DNA from: Pseudorasbora parva
Lineage: Eukaryota; Chordata; Actinopteri; Cypriniformes; Gobionidae
Length of the DNA stretch: 64,000 nt
Direction of reading: 5' to 3'
Assembly: GCF_024679245.1 (NCBI RefSeq)
Contig: NC_090178.1
Coordinates: 22,045,703-22,109,702, forward strand
The notes beneath the pieces were generated by a model that was not told the DNA's origin, made no database searches, and was given only the letters and a program-made list of their open reading frames with translations. Numbering within the stretch: the first letter of the stretch is position 1; the number at the start of each line of letters is the position of its first letter. The translations under genes and the position numbers were made by a program. Below, piece by piece: positions 1-44,829 of the stretch.

Positions 1-1932
1 CTTAACCGCCTCTATTGTAGTCTGTAGTTCTTCCGGGAATTTACACATCGCAATATTCCTCATTTAAATAATTCCCAGGGTATGTGCAAAAAAGGGACGA
101 TGCCTGGTTGAGTTTGTGGAAGAAAAATTCAATTATAGAAGACGTGAAGGAAAAAACTAATCATAGAGGGGAAACAATTATTTAAATCATGATGCATGTG
201 TATTTTTGTGTTCACAAATATCTATACATGAACGAATATTGTGTTATGCATGTTTTGTGTTAAATTAGCTGGGAGATAAGATACAGTGGAGGGCCTCAAA
301 GTAAGACAAATAGGGTTATTTGTGCAGGTCCCATGTCCATGACCCTAGAGGTTTTCATGTGCCTAAAGTTTGAGGGTACAGGGTTGTCACGTATATGCTT
401 AAGACTTTTGCCACGTATGGAAAGCTGAAGAGGGAGCAGTGACTGTCATAGAGGGTATAAGAAGTAACTGAAAATGTACTCTGCATGCATTAATGATGAC
501 TGTCTGACTCTCCTTTGCAAAGGTATAAACAATTTACTGAAATGTACTGAAAAGGTTTGTCTCTTATTCAGTGATCATTTAAAATGTACCACAACAAAGA
601 AATATTTATTTAATCACTATGCATGCATTTATTTCTGTGTTCATATATTTAAAAAAACATTCACGAGTTCACACTTATATCAATTAAATAGAGTAGATTG
701 TGCATATTTGGCGTGCTATCCCGGGAGGGCTCCGGGCTCAGAATTTTTGCCTGAACCCAGAGTATCTCCCCCCATCAGCTGTGTAGCGACAATGGGAGAT
801 GGTAGTGAGTTAATAATTAACCATATGACCGGATGACCAGAGCTCAGATAATCACGTATCCTGGGATGATGTAATCACCCTACAGAAGTCCCTTGTACTG
901 CAACTATACTACTAATTAACTGATGAGGCGCCACATTATAATCCCCAAAGAAAGGATTTTGTGTGTTGAAGTCCTGGACACCTCAGGCCTTTTGGGCTGC
1001 AGCATACACGTCATCCAAACAACCCCCCTTTGCTTTCGACCTCTGACCCATACACACACACATACACAGAGAAACTGCTCTGAGAACACACATCAGCAAT
1101 ATATGGACTTTTAGATTAAATTACCTCTTCAATGTACCAAATATATGTATTGTGATGATGCAATGTTTTATATGATGTTTTGAAGTAACTTGGATGTTTA
1201 CTGCATGTGAAATCAATTTCTGTAGGCTAGTAACTGTAAATTCTGTATCTCTGCATTCTCGAATTTCAATACTGTCATTCATGGTATCATTGGAATCGCG
1301 GACTCCCAACGGCAATGAATTCGGTATTTAAATATTGAATACCGAATTCATATTGATGCGACAAATGGCATCAATATGAAACTATACACTTTCCGGGAAA
1401 AGAAAGAAAGATGGGCTCTTAATACATCACCCATCTTTGTTTGAGTCACAAGAAAGTGGGGGCTTTCAATAGGAACAGAGGGGGTCTTGTGACCCATTCT
1501 GCTCCTGATTGAATTATCTCAGCCTATCTCATCTATAAAACCTAGACCCACAATGACTCTTTGCGAGCACCTTCCGCCAAAAGACAGACCCGCGCTTCGG
1601 CGCTTCCAACTTGAGAGATGGGATGAAGAGATGGCACTCTGCCACTCTGCCACTCTGGAGAGATGAACGATTGAGCATGAGAGCGGGCAAGGAGAAACGA
1701 GCAAACCTGCCCGAAAGACACGACCAGCAATCACACCCGGAATCCAAGCATCATTGCCTTGAAGAGATCCTTAAGAAACAGCAACAGACCTACACACCTA
1801 AAACTTAAATGCAAGTATCCTATTTCGCAATCAAACTGCGCTTAAAGGTTGTCTTGAGCATTCCTGTTTACGGGAATAGTATGAATTAAGTTGGGGCCTC
1901 TTGGAAAGAACTGCGTGATAAAAGTTGTCTGC

Positions 1933-1966
<34 letters not shown>

Positions 1967-3559
1967 CTATGTTACTTTTGTTTTATTCGTTAAGATTAGA
2001 TTTTTCCCTGTATGTTGTTTTGTTACCCACATATATGCATGTTTCACCCTGTGTGAAATCGTAGTTTTGTATACTCTAGTGTCAAATTAAAACCCAATAA
2101 TTACATTGAAGTGAATGCCTTGCTCATGGATTTGAAGTCACTGATGACGTAAGATCTTAGCTACAAATTAAGCTTGATTTTTGTGTTACTATTTCAGTAA
2201 TACAAATTGTAAAAACTTATGAAATATTATTTGTCCTGATCAAACAGATTTATATTTCTTCGAGTTTGTAAGATTGATATTCGATGAAGAAATCCCCTTT
2301 TCCACTCGCGAGACGAGAGGAAAATCTGGATGACTGAAATCGACTTTGATAATAACAGGGTTAAAAGTCCCGTTATAAAATTAATAACTAATATACAACC
2401 AGCGAGTCACATTATAGACTCATGAGTATGAGTACCATTTAAATAAATTATTCCCCGAGACTTGTTATCGCTACAGTTGTATATATACACCTCCTATCAT
2501 TGATTAACTGATTAGTTTAACATGCTCCTCTCGTATTCAATTAGGTTTAATTATCTGAGCCTGTTCCACTTGTGTTTAATTAGGTTTAATTCTCCCGAAA
2601 TTTGTTAATAAAACATCAATTGTGTGATGTTTGCTATGCATGGGAACGGCTTTGTGAAAGAGTATGAAATGTGGGAAAGTTTTTCTAGTGTTTATTATCT
2701 GTGGAAAATAACAGAAGAAGCAGAGTGTTGACCTTGGCGGTTAGAGATAGTATAATGGAGGGAAGAAATGTTTTGGTTGTAGAACACACTCTGCAGCCAC
2801 TCTTGGAATGACTGCTGACTTTTCTTTTGCAAAAGAATACTTTTTTTTATTAAAATTGGAAAAGGTTTGTTTTTTATTCAGTGATAGTTAAAATTTGCCT
2901 CAAGAAGTTTAATTAGTAATAGTGGGCTTAAAATCATGTGGTTATGGTGAGGGGCATAACATATGGTCAACACAACACAATGATCCAGCAGAGCAATCGG
3001 GGCGTATTCCAGAAAGCAGGCTATGTGATATACCTAGGTATTTTTTATGAGTAAGTAAGCAAATAACCTCAACTTTTGGTTCCAAAAACAGGGGTAACTT
3101 TTTAGGTATTTACATTAAGTCTCTAAACATAAACTGCCTCGGAACAGGTTATGTTCAATGCTTAGTTTGCTTAAGAGGTATTAAGATGTGTGTTATATAA
3201 TTAATAGTATAACAGTATAATAGTATATTAATAGGTTATATTAATAGTTTTATTAATATAACCAAATTTGTTATATAGTTACAGTTATATAATATATAAC
3301 ATAATATATTAATTTTAAAGCACTATTATAACAAGGTAATGTTTAAATGTTAATTTAATTCAAAAATATTTATTATTTGTCATCTCACATTAGCATCAAA
3401 CAAACTATATAATCCTTATTCTCAGTGAATAACGATTACTTAACGAATAGATTAAAAAAATTATTGCACAACTACCAAATGCAACACTTTGTAAAAGGTC
3501 ATATAACAGGTCTTTTTTTTTTTAAATAGATGAAAATGCATGTGTGTGTAGAAACTTAC
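1..3559. other. tmem67 intron 7 (partial), no coding exon seen
   Basis: This stretch lies downstream of the last tmem67 exon I can place. I searched the minus strand for the next meckelin exon and did not find it, so intron 7 is longer than 3.5 kb or the rest of the gene lies off the left edge. The region is AT-rich. It holds a perfect 12-bp stem hairpin (1317-1349), a CT microsatellite (1935-1963) and diverged duplicated segments, for example around 545-600 and 2860-2920. The short ORFs here show no family resemblance. Confidence 0.6.
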
Positions 3560-5028
3560 CAAACAGGCAGCTGCTGAAGAATACATGAATCTTGAAAACC
3601 ATGCTGATGGAAGAGAGAGGGTCTGTGTAACACAAACACACATTACACTTTAAAACAATGAACCCAAGCACACTAACAACAGTACACAAACAAATTCATA
3701 GTATCAACTTTCGACTCTTACCAGTTGGCCAAAGATGACATTTGAGGCAACTGAAGTAGGCAAACTGTTTGTAGGGAAGCACATCCCTCCTGCCTGTAAA
3801 CAGTGTGAATTGTCTCATCACTTCAAATGCATCACATAAACAAATACATAAATGTAAACAAATGCAAGAAATTCTCACCAGTACGTTTGATGCCCCGCAA
3901 ACACATGACTGAGATGAGTTGATGAATGAGTCCTCACATCTCACGCACCTAAGCATACACATGTCCGGACAAAAGTAATCACTTTTTATGCAACATGAAA
4001 ACCCAGTGTCATTGATAGGAATGGCAGTCTTACCTTTTGCCTGTCTTATCAGGGGCAGAAAAAGCAGGTACTGTCGCACTACATGCTTCACATCTCGCTT
4101 CATTTAATGGAATCCCATTTCCATCTCTCTCCACTGACAAATACAATAAGATGCCATACAATTATTTATTTTTTTATTTAAAACAGCAACTTTTACCTAA
4201 AACTGTGCACCGTTTACCTACCCAGCACGCTTCCCTCAGGACACTGGCACTTGCCATTCACCCCTACACTTCCAGGACAACGGATGCATCCATATCCATC
4301 CTGAGTGACCCCCTGCGAATGAGAGTAATCATATTATTGTAAAATAGTATTAGTATTCTTAATGTTATTAATACAGTAACAATATATGGGATGTCAAATG
4401 AGTAATCCAAATTCAAAACAGTACCTGACTGGACTCTGGACACTGCTGGCACGTGATGGACGCCCCATTACTGACCAGCACCCTGAAACCAGTCTGACAC
4501 TCACATGTCAGTCCTATATGGCAGAAATATACACAACGTACAAGCAGGTTTACAATGAAGCATGTTATAAAACTTTCAGGTTTAATAATGACAAATAAAC
4601 CTCTCTACATTTAGCATGTATTTATTTATTGTGGTGTTATGAGCAGCTGCATTTGCATAACGTTTTATCAGCTCGCGTGCCTGACCAGAGACATACTCGC
4701 ATGAATCTAGGTTAAATGAACAACAGATATATCGATATCTCAGTAAATTACTTCTTTCTAGCGTAAAACTTCTATCATGTGCAGGCTGGGTTGGTCAAAA
4801 CAAAGCAAACTAATCTGTTAGCGCGTTCTACGTACCTGATTTGCTGTTGACTTGATTCGGTCCACATTTCGCACAAGACAAGCTCGAAATATCAAAATAA
4901 CTTTCAGCACCACAATCCGAAGGCTGCTGGACAGATATAGAAAACTGCTGGCAAGAAAAGGTGTTTAATTTGAACAGGAATACGATCGAGCAACTGCACA
5001 CGAAAGCTCTCAGCGTCCCCGTCGCCAT
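3560..5028 (-). CDS. tmem67: Meckelin (TMEM67), first seven coding exons, partial gene
   Basis: Meckelin is a multi-pass receptor-like protein of the ciliary transition zone, mutated in Meckel and Joubert syndromes. Exons on the minus strand are 5028-4836, 4513-4425, 4312-4222, 4133-4034, 3948-3879, 3793-3722 and 3622-3560. All have GT-AG borders and compatible phases, giving 226 codons. The start ATG at 5028 opens a hydrophobic signal peptide (about residues 1-26), then the family motif YFDISSLSCAKCG and the cysteine-rich ectodomain with C-x-C and C-x-x-C pairs such as RCVRCEDSFINSSQSC. Exon 7 carries SSAAAC, matching a conserved stretch of the human protein. The transmembrane part is missing because the gene runs off the left edge. 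It is head to head with rbm12b, as in mammals. Identification rests on remembered human meckelin; exon borders are read directly. Confidence 0.93.
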
Positions 5029-5260
5029 GGTGCAGATGACGCTGAATGACGTATCTGTTCCTGTTTACGTTCAGAAACGCGTGTTGCGTGCGCGCTGCCG
5101 TGCTCCTCTTAAAAAGTCTTGAAAGGAAGTTGAGCGGTTACCCGCCACAGACCGGACGCGTGCTTTGCTGTTTGCAGGTTACCGCGTGGTTTCTCTGACA
5201 GAGAAAGTCTTGTGCAGAATAAAATTTGTAAGAAGTATATGTTTTAAAGAAAAACAAACG
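5029..5260. promoter_or_regulatory. Bidirectional promoter and 5' leader between tmem67 and rbm12b
   Basis: The two start codons are only 445 bp apart and point away from each other. The interval is richer in G+C and in CG dinucleotides than its surroundings (for example near 5050-5170) and shows no obvious TATA box, which fits a housekeeping bidirectional promoter. The right part is inferred to be the non-coding first exon of rbm12b, ending in a good donor (ACG then gtaagt) at 5260/5261. Transcription start sites cannot be read from sequence alone. Confidence 0.65.
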
Positions 5261-5442
5261 GTAAGTACAGGTCTGAGTACTTTTTTTCGATTGTTTAGCT
5301 GGAAGTGAATTTTCTGATGTGAATTTGTTTGCACTCTTTGAAAGTTTTAAACAAAAAGTAGTTTGTACACGATTTGTGTTTTTTGTGTGTGTTGTTGCTC
5401 GAGAAACTTATTTAAAAGTTTACTTTTTGCCTTTTTTAACAG
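5261..5442 (+). other. 5'-UTR intron of rbm12b
   Basis: A consensus donor gtaagt at 5261 and a pyrimidine-rich acceptor ending ttaacag at 5442 bound a 182-bp intron just before the coding exon. A non-coding first exon followed by one large coding exon is the usual arrangement of RBM12-family genes. A GTG codon at 5449 extends the frame upstream, but the first ATG is at 5473. Confidence 0.7.
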
Positions 5443-5472
5443 ATCTCAGTGGTTTGTAAGAAGAATTTGATC

Positions 5473-7038
5473 ATGACAGTAGTGGTTCTGCGTTTGCAAG
5501 GTTTAAACACAGAGGCAGGATCTGAAGATATTCGCAGGTTTTTCCATGGCTTGCACATACCTGAGGGCGGTGTTCATATCATCGGTGGTGAGATGGGGGA
5601 AGCTTTCATTATTTTTAATACGGAGAGAGAAGGCCAACTAGCTATGCGCTACTCTGGAAAACTCCTCAGAGGCTCTGCTATTTCATTACATATCAGCAGT
5701 TTGGCTGAATTGAAGAGAAAAATGGAGTCAAGACTGAGGAAACCAAAGTCCACTGTAGAGACTAAAATAGTACCATCAATGCCATCTGACACCAATGCAG
5801 CTCTTTTGCTAAGTCTAATGGCTGCCATTCATGGGCCGCATTCTTACAACAAAGTGAATCGCCAAAGTCCGGCCAGCCAAATGCCTGAAGATATCAACCA
5901 TAACGTTCCAAAAACAATCAGCCATTCCACAATTAACAACCAAACAAATACAGATACCCAGCATATTCTTACTTATGACTTGGCATCTAAGGAGCATGAA
6001 AGCAGTGGAGAAAACCTTAGTACATGTAAGCCAGGCTACCTTCGGCTTTATGGTTTTCCTGACTCTGTTGCCAAACAAGAGATCTACCAATTCCTAAGGG
6101 GACTCCCGGTGTTGGAGGTCATTACGAAAGTCCGACTGCAACTGGGCTGGTGCTGTCTGGCGAAGCTGGCAAGTTTTGCAGATGCTGAGGAAGGGCTGAA
6201 ATACAGCCACAGAAAATTCAAAGAATTCAATGTTGAGGTGAGACTTGCCCATGAGAAGATGTGGACTGATGCTGTGGAGGAGTCTCAAAATGGCATGCAA
6301 AACATCAGACCTCATGCTTTCCCAGAGCAAAAGAAGGTCAACACGGATAGAAACGCAATTAGAGATTTCTTAACCAAAAGAAGTGCGGATGAACAACCCT
6401 CGGCAGGATCTCCTAAAAAATTCTGCCGAAACTTTCCGTCCCCTCAAAACGAACATTGCGTTATGGTCGATAATCTTTCAAGGAATATAACCAAGACGGA
6501 GATCAAGAACATTTTCGGCTGTCATGCAATCCCAAACCACAGAATAAAACATTTATTAAACAAGTGGGGAGAAAGGACAAGCACTGCGTTCATTACCTTC
6601 GAGCGTGCAGAAGATCACACCTCAGCTCTGAACATGAATGGGACGACTGTTGGCTTAAAAAACATTGAAGTGTCATCTATTACTAAAGAAGAAATGTTTG
6701 CAATACTCAGCAAAAACAGATGTACTAAAGCCTGGAGGCCAAAGCCATATAAAAATACACATTTAACCATGTCGTGTGTATATGCACGCAATTTTCCTGC
6801 AGATATCAGGAAACAAGAGGTGAGAGATTTTTTCTTGCGCTTTAACATCTGTGAGAATGCAATCGTATTGCTTGTGGACAGCCAGGGCAATGGCGTTGGG
6901 GAAGCCATCGTGCAGTTCGAATGTGAGGATATTGCCAGACAAGCCCAGAGTCTTCATGGCAAGTTTTTCATGGGAGCAAAAATTCTACTCACTTGCATCA
7001 CGCGTCAACAGATGGAGAAGATAATTGGCACATGTTGA
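5473..7038 (+). CDS. rbm12b: RNA-binding motif protein 12B-like, four RRM domains
   Basis: Single coding exon of 521 aa, a probable nuclear RNA-binding protein of the RBM12/hnRNP-F-like group. RRM1 (about 2-77) contains RRFFHGLHIPEGGVHIIGG, nearly identical to the mammalian RBM12B start. RRM2 (about 187-262), RRM3 (about 328-404) and RRM4 (about 431-515) follow, with linkers of low conservation. RRM4 has the typical GVGEAIVQF RNP1-like strand. I chose the ATG at 5473 (ATC ATG AC context) because RRM1 begins two residues later. Remembered human RBM12B is about twice as long, with a long Pro/Arg/Glu-Asp-Phe repeat region and a C-terminal RRM. Both are absent here, because TGA at 7036-7038 follows directly after RRM4. 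This could be one of two teleost paralogues. The neighbour tmem67 supports the assignment. Confidence 0.9.
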   Translation: MTVVVLRLQGLNTEAGSEDIRRFFHGLHIPEGGVHIIGGEMGEAFIIFNTEREGQLAMRYSGKLLRGSAISLHISSLAELKRKMESRLRKPKSTVETKIVPSMPSDTNAALLLSLMAAIHGPHSYNKVNRQSPASQMPEDINHNVPKTISHSTINNQTNTDTQHILTYDLASKEHESSGENLSTCKPGYLRLYGFPDSVAKQEIYQFLRGLPVLEVITKVRLQLGWCCLAKLASFADAEEGLKYSHRKFKEFNVEVRLAHEKMWTDAVEESQNGMQNIRPHAFPEQKKVNTDRNAIRDFLTKRSADEQPSAGSPKKFCRNFPSPQNEHCVMVDNLSRNITKTEIKNIFGCHAIPNHRIKHLLNKWGERTSTAFITFERAEDHTSALNMNGTTVGLKNIEVSSITKEEMFAILSKNRCTKAWRPKPYKNTHLTMSCVYARNFPADIRKQEVRDFFLRFNICENAIVLLVDSQGNGVGEAIVQFECEDIARQAQSLHGKFFMGAKILLTCITRQQMEKIIGTC

Positions 7039-8748
7039 ACAACTGTGAGATGTGAGATTTTTTTTCAGCACCTTCAGACACCAGCAGTGGTGTTAAATCC
7101 ATGTTAATGTGGACTACTAATTAATTTGTAGATTTAGAACAAGTGTTCTCACGCCAAATGCTGTAATAAGCTGTGCATTAAGAAATTTGGCAAGCAATAT
7201 GCTCTAGCAATATTATGGGTACAACAATTGAAGATGCCCTGTGAAGAAGAGTACCGAATGGAAGGAGCATACAAAAAAAAAAAAAAAGACCTCAATATTT
7301 GTTTCATACAATGGTTGCCAAACTGTTAAGGAGTACTCTAAATGAATAATGCCATATTTAAAACTCTTGCACTTGTTGCCTTTTTCTCTCAGTTGTTGCT
7401 GCTGAACATACAGCTTACTGGCTTCAATTAAAAAAAAAAACAATATATCACAGACCTCTTGTCTTGCATATTAAAATTAAATTTGAGTTATTCAGTTAGA
7501 CTGTATATATTTGAAGTTCATCAGAAATGTTACAAACAATGTTCAAAATGGTTTCTGACCATGTTTGTATGGTTGGCAGTATTTTGATTTGCCTTTTTTT
7601 TATTTTATTTTTACATATACATTCCTATTTCTAAAACAACCACTTTGAGTTGTTTTCCAATGTCTTCGTGACTTGATCAATTTGTTTTGATGTTATATTG
7701 CAATTAAATTTGATTGAAATGTCATGCAATTTCAGTGATAATTTTTCAGTCTTTAATTTGTCATTAAAAAATCATTAATTTGCATTTAAAAATGCACATC
7801 AAGGACTGTTTATGAAACTAGTATGATCAACTTCAACACACCATGCCTTTTATATGCCTGATAATTAATAAAGCTTACCAAGAGCACTTAAGGCTGAGAC
7901 AGAACTGCATTAATGGCACAGTGATGCAGCTTCATACATACAATGTAATTTGCAATGGACTACATAAAGGGAAAATGAGAGGAAAATGGTCTACGTGAAT
8001 ATTTAAGAACAATAATTAAAAATCGAACAACAAGGGTGTTTTGTTGTTTTATCAGTATGGTTGTGTTCCATTAATGCAACCTACCACATTTCCCAGTGTA
8101 AGGAAGCTACAGATATTAACAATTCATTGTACCAATAAACAGAGAAATTCACACCATTCGACCCTAATGAAGATGTTGAACTCAACCGGAGGACAGTGAT
8201 ATAAAAGAACATCCAAATGCTAAAATGATGGAGATGTGAAGACAAAAATCATAGTGTTTTTCTGAAATATTTTTTTATTAGTATTCATAATCAATTTGCA
8301 ATTTTGTGAAGTTTGAAGTGAATGAAAATGTGTTTGAGGATTACATGTCAGAGACACAGAGTCAAGTTATTTGAATCCACACAGGAATGTACAAGCAATG
8401 TAGCATACATTCTCCCATGAGAGGCTGTGGAATATGTTGACATATGTACTCTCTATAAGGAAGGAGGACTGTGTACATCTATTTTAATCATGAACATTTT
8501 TACCACCTTGTAGGGTATGGACTGGGCATGAAGACATCATCTCTCCAGTAAATTGTCTTTCCAATGTCTTGGCAAAATAACTGGTGTTTGCTCCCATGAT
8601 TCAAATAAGATCTTAATTTCAAGTTTTCAAGATGCTTTAATCAGACTATGGGACAACTGGATTGGAGTGAGAATGTCTTCAATGGATTTAGGAACTGCTT
8701 CCACAAATCATACAAAAGGAACAATAAGATTCTTTAAGGAACTATGAA
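7039..8748. other. 3' UTR of rbm12b and intergenic sequence
   Basis: AT-rich sequence with poly-A and poly-T runs and no ORF of recognisable family. It separates the convergent 3' ends of rbm12b and the minus-strand zinc-finger gene. Confidence 0.5.
7867..7872 (+). terminator. Candidate polyadenylation signal of rbm12b
   Basis: AATAAA about 830 bp after the rbm12b stop codon, in AT-rich 3' flanking sequence. Other near-consensus hexamers exist nearby, so the assignment is tentative. Confidence 0.4.
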
Positions 8749-8754
8749 TTTATT
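8749..8754 (-). terminator. Candidate polyadenylation signal of the zinc-finger gene
   Basis: TTTATT on the plus strand reads AATAAA on the minus strand, about 340 bp after the inferred stop codon at 9089. It would give a moderate 3' UTR. Confidence 0.4.
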
Positions 8755-9088
8755 TTACAATAACAGCAACAGAGCTTTAGAACAAGATGTCACATTGTTC
8801 GAAGATTCCACTGACTTCGCTTAAAGACTGTTTAAATCACTCACTAAAAATGGTTGCGATTACAAATAACTGCACACAAATACGTTTCCATTCTCATGTC
8901 TCAAGCGAGAAAGAAAGAAAAAGTAATCATTTAAAATAAAGCCACCTATTTATACAGTGTAAAAACAAAACAGCCTAAAAGGTCAAGAAAAAAAAATGGT
9001 TTGGTCATGAACAAAGTGAAGAAAGCCATGTCAAAAACAGGCAAAGCAGGCTGCATCCAGGCCTGGATTACATCCATCACGTGAGGGT

Positions 9089-19807
<10,719 letters not shown>

Positions 19808-21153
19808 GCTGTAAAAGACAAATTGCCAAATATTACACTATTGATGTTATTAAAACACATGCAAAGGGATATTGGAACAACTTATTTTGCAACTAACATA
19901 CAAGGTCCTTATCTCTCGGCTGTTAGCGAAAATAAACAATGGCGGCAATACAACAAAAATCAGGCGATTTCACGCTGCACCATTCGCAGCTGCATTTACA
20001 CTTATTGTAACATGAAGGGCGATTACTGCACAGAAAACTTACTACAGTACGTCTCTTTAAAGCGTTATTAAACGATTACCTGTTCAGCCTTGCTTTACTA
20101 ACCTTGTGTTTGGCAAAAGCGTGTATGATTTTGAAAATTAGAACAAGACGAGAAACCGGGCTAAAATAACCAACAACACAACAAAGACCCTTGTCCGTTT
20201 CCCGTCTCTTTACAAAATAAAAGTCCTCGGTATAAAGGACGATCGTTATAACGCAATTCTGCCCCCAGTACCGGCGTTACGATCTTTACTTGTACAGTAC
20301 ATATGATTAAATCCTTATCAAATTAACAGAGTTGCTTTAAACTTTTGAGACACACATATGAAGTGAAGAGAACCTGACTGGACTCATGACTTTAATTCTG
20401 AAGCGAGCTCTTTTTCATCTCCTGACAAAAGACTGCCTTACAATCTTGATTTGTGACTGCGCAATGCAGTATCTACATAGATATTTAAGCTAAAATATAA
20501 CACACTGTAAATGTTTGGATTTATGTATTTATTAAGTAAATAGTGAAAGAAAATAGTTGCTTGTGAAATTTAATCAGGCTTCTGTTTAGCCAGTCTTTTG
20601 TCGCAATAGAGGCGAAGGACCCCCCCGATGCCTCAACAGCAGCACGAGTGATTCTCTGTGGTCAGTAAAATAAACTTATCTAAAGTCGTTGCTCTTTTGT
20701 GGTATTCGTATTCAAAATGAGTAAAATGTCTTTTTGCAATTGCGTTAATGGCCGATAGTGCGTTGTTTATGAATGTGTAGTGCTGATAGACACACTATTT
20801 TTGCATACTGTTGTAAAAAGTAATCAACATATCAAACGTTTATAGCTTATAGCATAGATCTAATAATGTAAATCGTCTAATACTGATAATACTCTAAAAG
20901 CTGATAATATATTATATGTACTGTGATGATTGTTGTGGCGCTCTTATAACCATATTCCATTACAATGCAATATACACAGGAAGAGCTGGACCATTTTGTT
21001 TGCTGTGTGTAATGTTTTTATACTGTTTTGGTCTGGAAAATAATTTAGATATAAGGCTTATGGAATTAAACCTTATTACCTTTATAACATGTTATATTTT
21101 AACTAGTATGTGATGCTCCAAATCCATATTAGTGTTGTTTATTTTTGTTACAG
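19808..21153. promoter_or_regulatory. Divergent promoter region of the zinc-finger gene and tex10
   Basis: The start codons at 19807 (minus) and 21179 (plus) face apart. A donor-like site (GTA then gtaagt on the minus strand, exon end at 20043) suggests a non-coding first exon for the zinc-finger gene. The tex10 ATG exon begins after the acceptor at 21153, so tex10 also has an upstream non-coding exon, which I could not place with confidence. Promoters probably lie within about 20045-20700. Confidence 0.45.
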
Positions 21154-21178
21154 TTCTTTTTCTTTTAACAACTGAAGA

Positions 21179-43091
<21,913 letters not shown>

Positions 43092-43179
43092 CTAACAGCT
43101 TTCGGTTACAATATTCATTGCCACAGCCCTGTATGTTCGTTCTTTTTCTGATTACAGTTGTTTTGTACAAATTGAAGAA

Positions 43180-43185
43180 AATAAA
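43180..43185 (+). terminator. Candidate polyadenylation signal of tex10
   Basis: AATAAA 89 bp after the tex10 stop codon, immediately before a (TA)n tract. It is well placed for a short 3' UTR. Confidence 0.7.
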
Positions 43186-43234
43186 ACTTGTGATAATGAA
43201 TTGAGTAGTTTGTTTCAAAGTTATTGCACATTTA

Positions 43235-43238
<4 letters not shown>

Positions 43239-43306
<68 letters not shown>
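43239..43306. repeat. (TA)n microsatellite
   Basis: About 68 bp of pure TA repeat between the convergent tex10 and invs 3' ends. Confidence 0.95.
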
Positions 43307-43310
<4 letters not shown>

Positions 43311-43419
43311 CCCACTGTTTTTGTCTGGTAATCAACTGAATTCTAAGTGGTGTGAAATAATGGTATTTACAAAAAGCAACTGGGGTTTGAGGTTAGTACG
43401 TTTTTTTTTCAAAGATATT

Positions 43420-43830
43420 AATACTTGTATTATTCAATGATGCATTAAATTAATACAAATGTCACTTTTGATTGTTTTAAATATTTATATTTTAAATAAC
43501 TGTTTGTACTTTTTAACTTTTTTATTCATCAAAGAAGCCTAAAAATGTATACGTTTTTCCAAAAATATTAAGCAGCATAACTGATTTCAGCATTGATAGG
43601 GAATGTTTCTTGACCAAATATATTAAAACAATTTCTGAAGGATCATGTGACACTTCAGACTGGAGTAATGACTGCTGTAAAAGGAATAAAGAGGAATAAA
43701 TAACATTTTAAACTAATAAAATAGAAAACCGTTGAACCGTTTCAATGGTAATAATGCTTGAATATTACTATTTACTGCATTGCTATTTAATGATGAGCAT
43801 AACCAAAAACAAAAACATTTTGTTTCAAAA
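43420..43830. repeat. Family B repeat copy (reverse)
   Basis: Reverse-oriented family blocks, for example 'tttctgaaggatcatgtgacact' followed by 'gactggagtaatgactgctg'. It is in the short intergenic space between tex10 and invs. Confidence 0.6.
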
Positions 43831-44829
43831 ACATTAAATTTAATTTACCGACCTCAACCAGGATTAAGAAGAAATGCTCCGTCTGTAATCCCATACTCTC
43901 TTGAGTAGGTACTTATATAGTATGAATGTAATCAGGATGTATTACTTTTGCCATTATCATTATTGTTGTCATTATCATGTGACCTATCAGCGTCAGTTGC
44001 GTTACTTCATTGCCATATGCAAATAGTCTCCCATGGCCTCATGGGTTAGTAAAGTGTCCATCATATGCACACTTCAGAATAATGCCAGAAGCAGGTCATC
44101 CTGGTATTGTGTACTGTGAATTCAAGCATGCATCTTTTATCACATATTGTTTTTAGCCTACTATATAGAAGAAAAGAATGCAATTTTGGATGCAGCCAAA
44201 GTCTGCGAGGTATGACTTTCAACAGCAAAAATGGCAGCAAAATCTTTCCCTTCTTAACACACAAATTGAGGTATCTTTACTTTTACAAAATGTATTTTAC
44301 AATACATCAATGGTAAAAAGAGTACAATGATTTATAGTGATGAATAAAATGTAATAATATTCCAGCCCGCTCAAAAATAGGGTTGGCGATAGAGTATAAG
44401 AAGATATAACTAGATCTGTGACAGAATCAGAAATGGGCTGAAAATGAGTGTTTCAAAGAGAGGGGTGTCTTATAAGTCTTTTGACATCTTTACTGTAGCA
44501 TAGTAACACTCAGCGGTCTTCCATGCAGGTGGTCTCATTATGTAAGGCGTATGTCACCCTTACGACAGGTATATGACCTGTTGTTGACAGAATGAAAGGT
44601 TATCTAATATATTTGTTGTGTTTATGATTTTAACCTCTAACCTCTGCAATAATCAAGGTGATACTGCAGATTTCACATGTAAACCCTGACACAGATCATG
44701 TGAGTTCACTGTACCTCATGCAATAGTTTAAATAGACATCAAATGAGTGCTTTATCATCCCTGTGTATCAAAAAGATTTAGATCCTGTAAAAAAAAAAAC
44801 TCAAGCATGTTGGTGTCCATTTTGTGGTC

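Noticed and set aside
3696..4103. A 135-codon minus-strand frame
   Set aside because: It is a chance read-through across a tmem67 intron, joining part of exon 5 in frame with exons 4 and 6 read out of frame.
5449..5472. Upstream GTG start for rbm12b
   Set aside because: It lies seven bases after the splice acceptor, GTG is not a normal start here, and the RRM domain begins right after the ATG at 5473.
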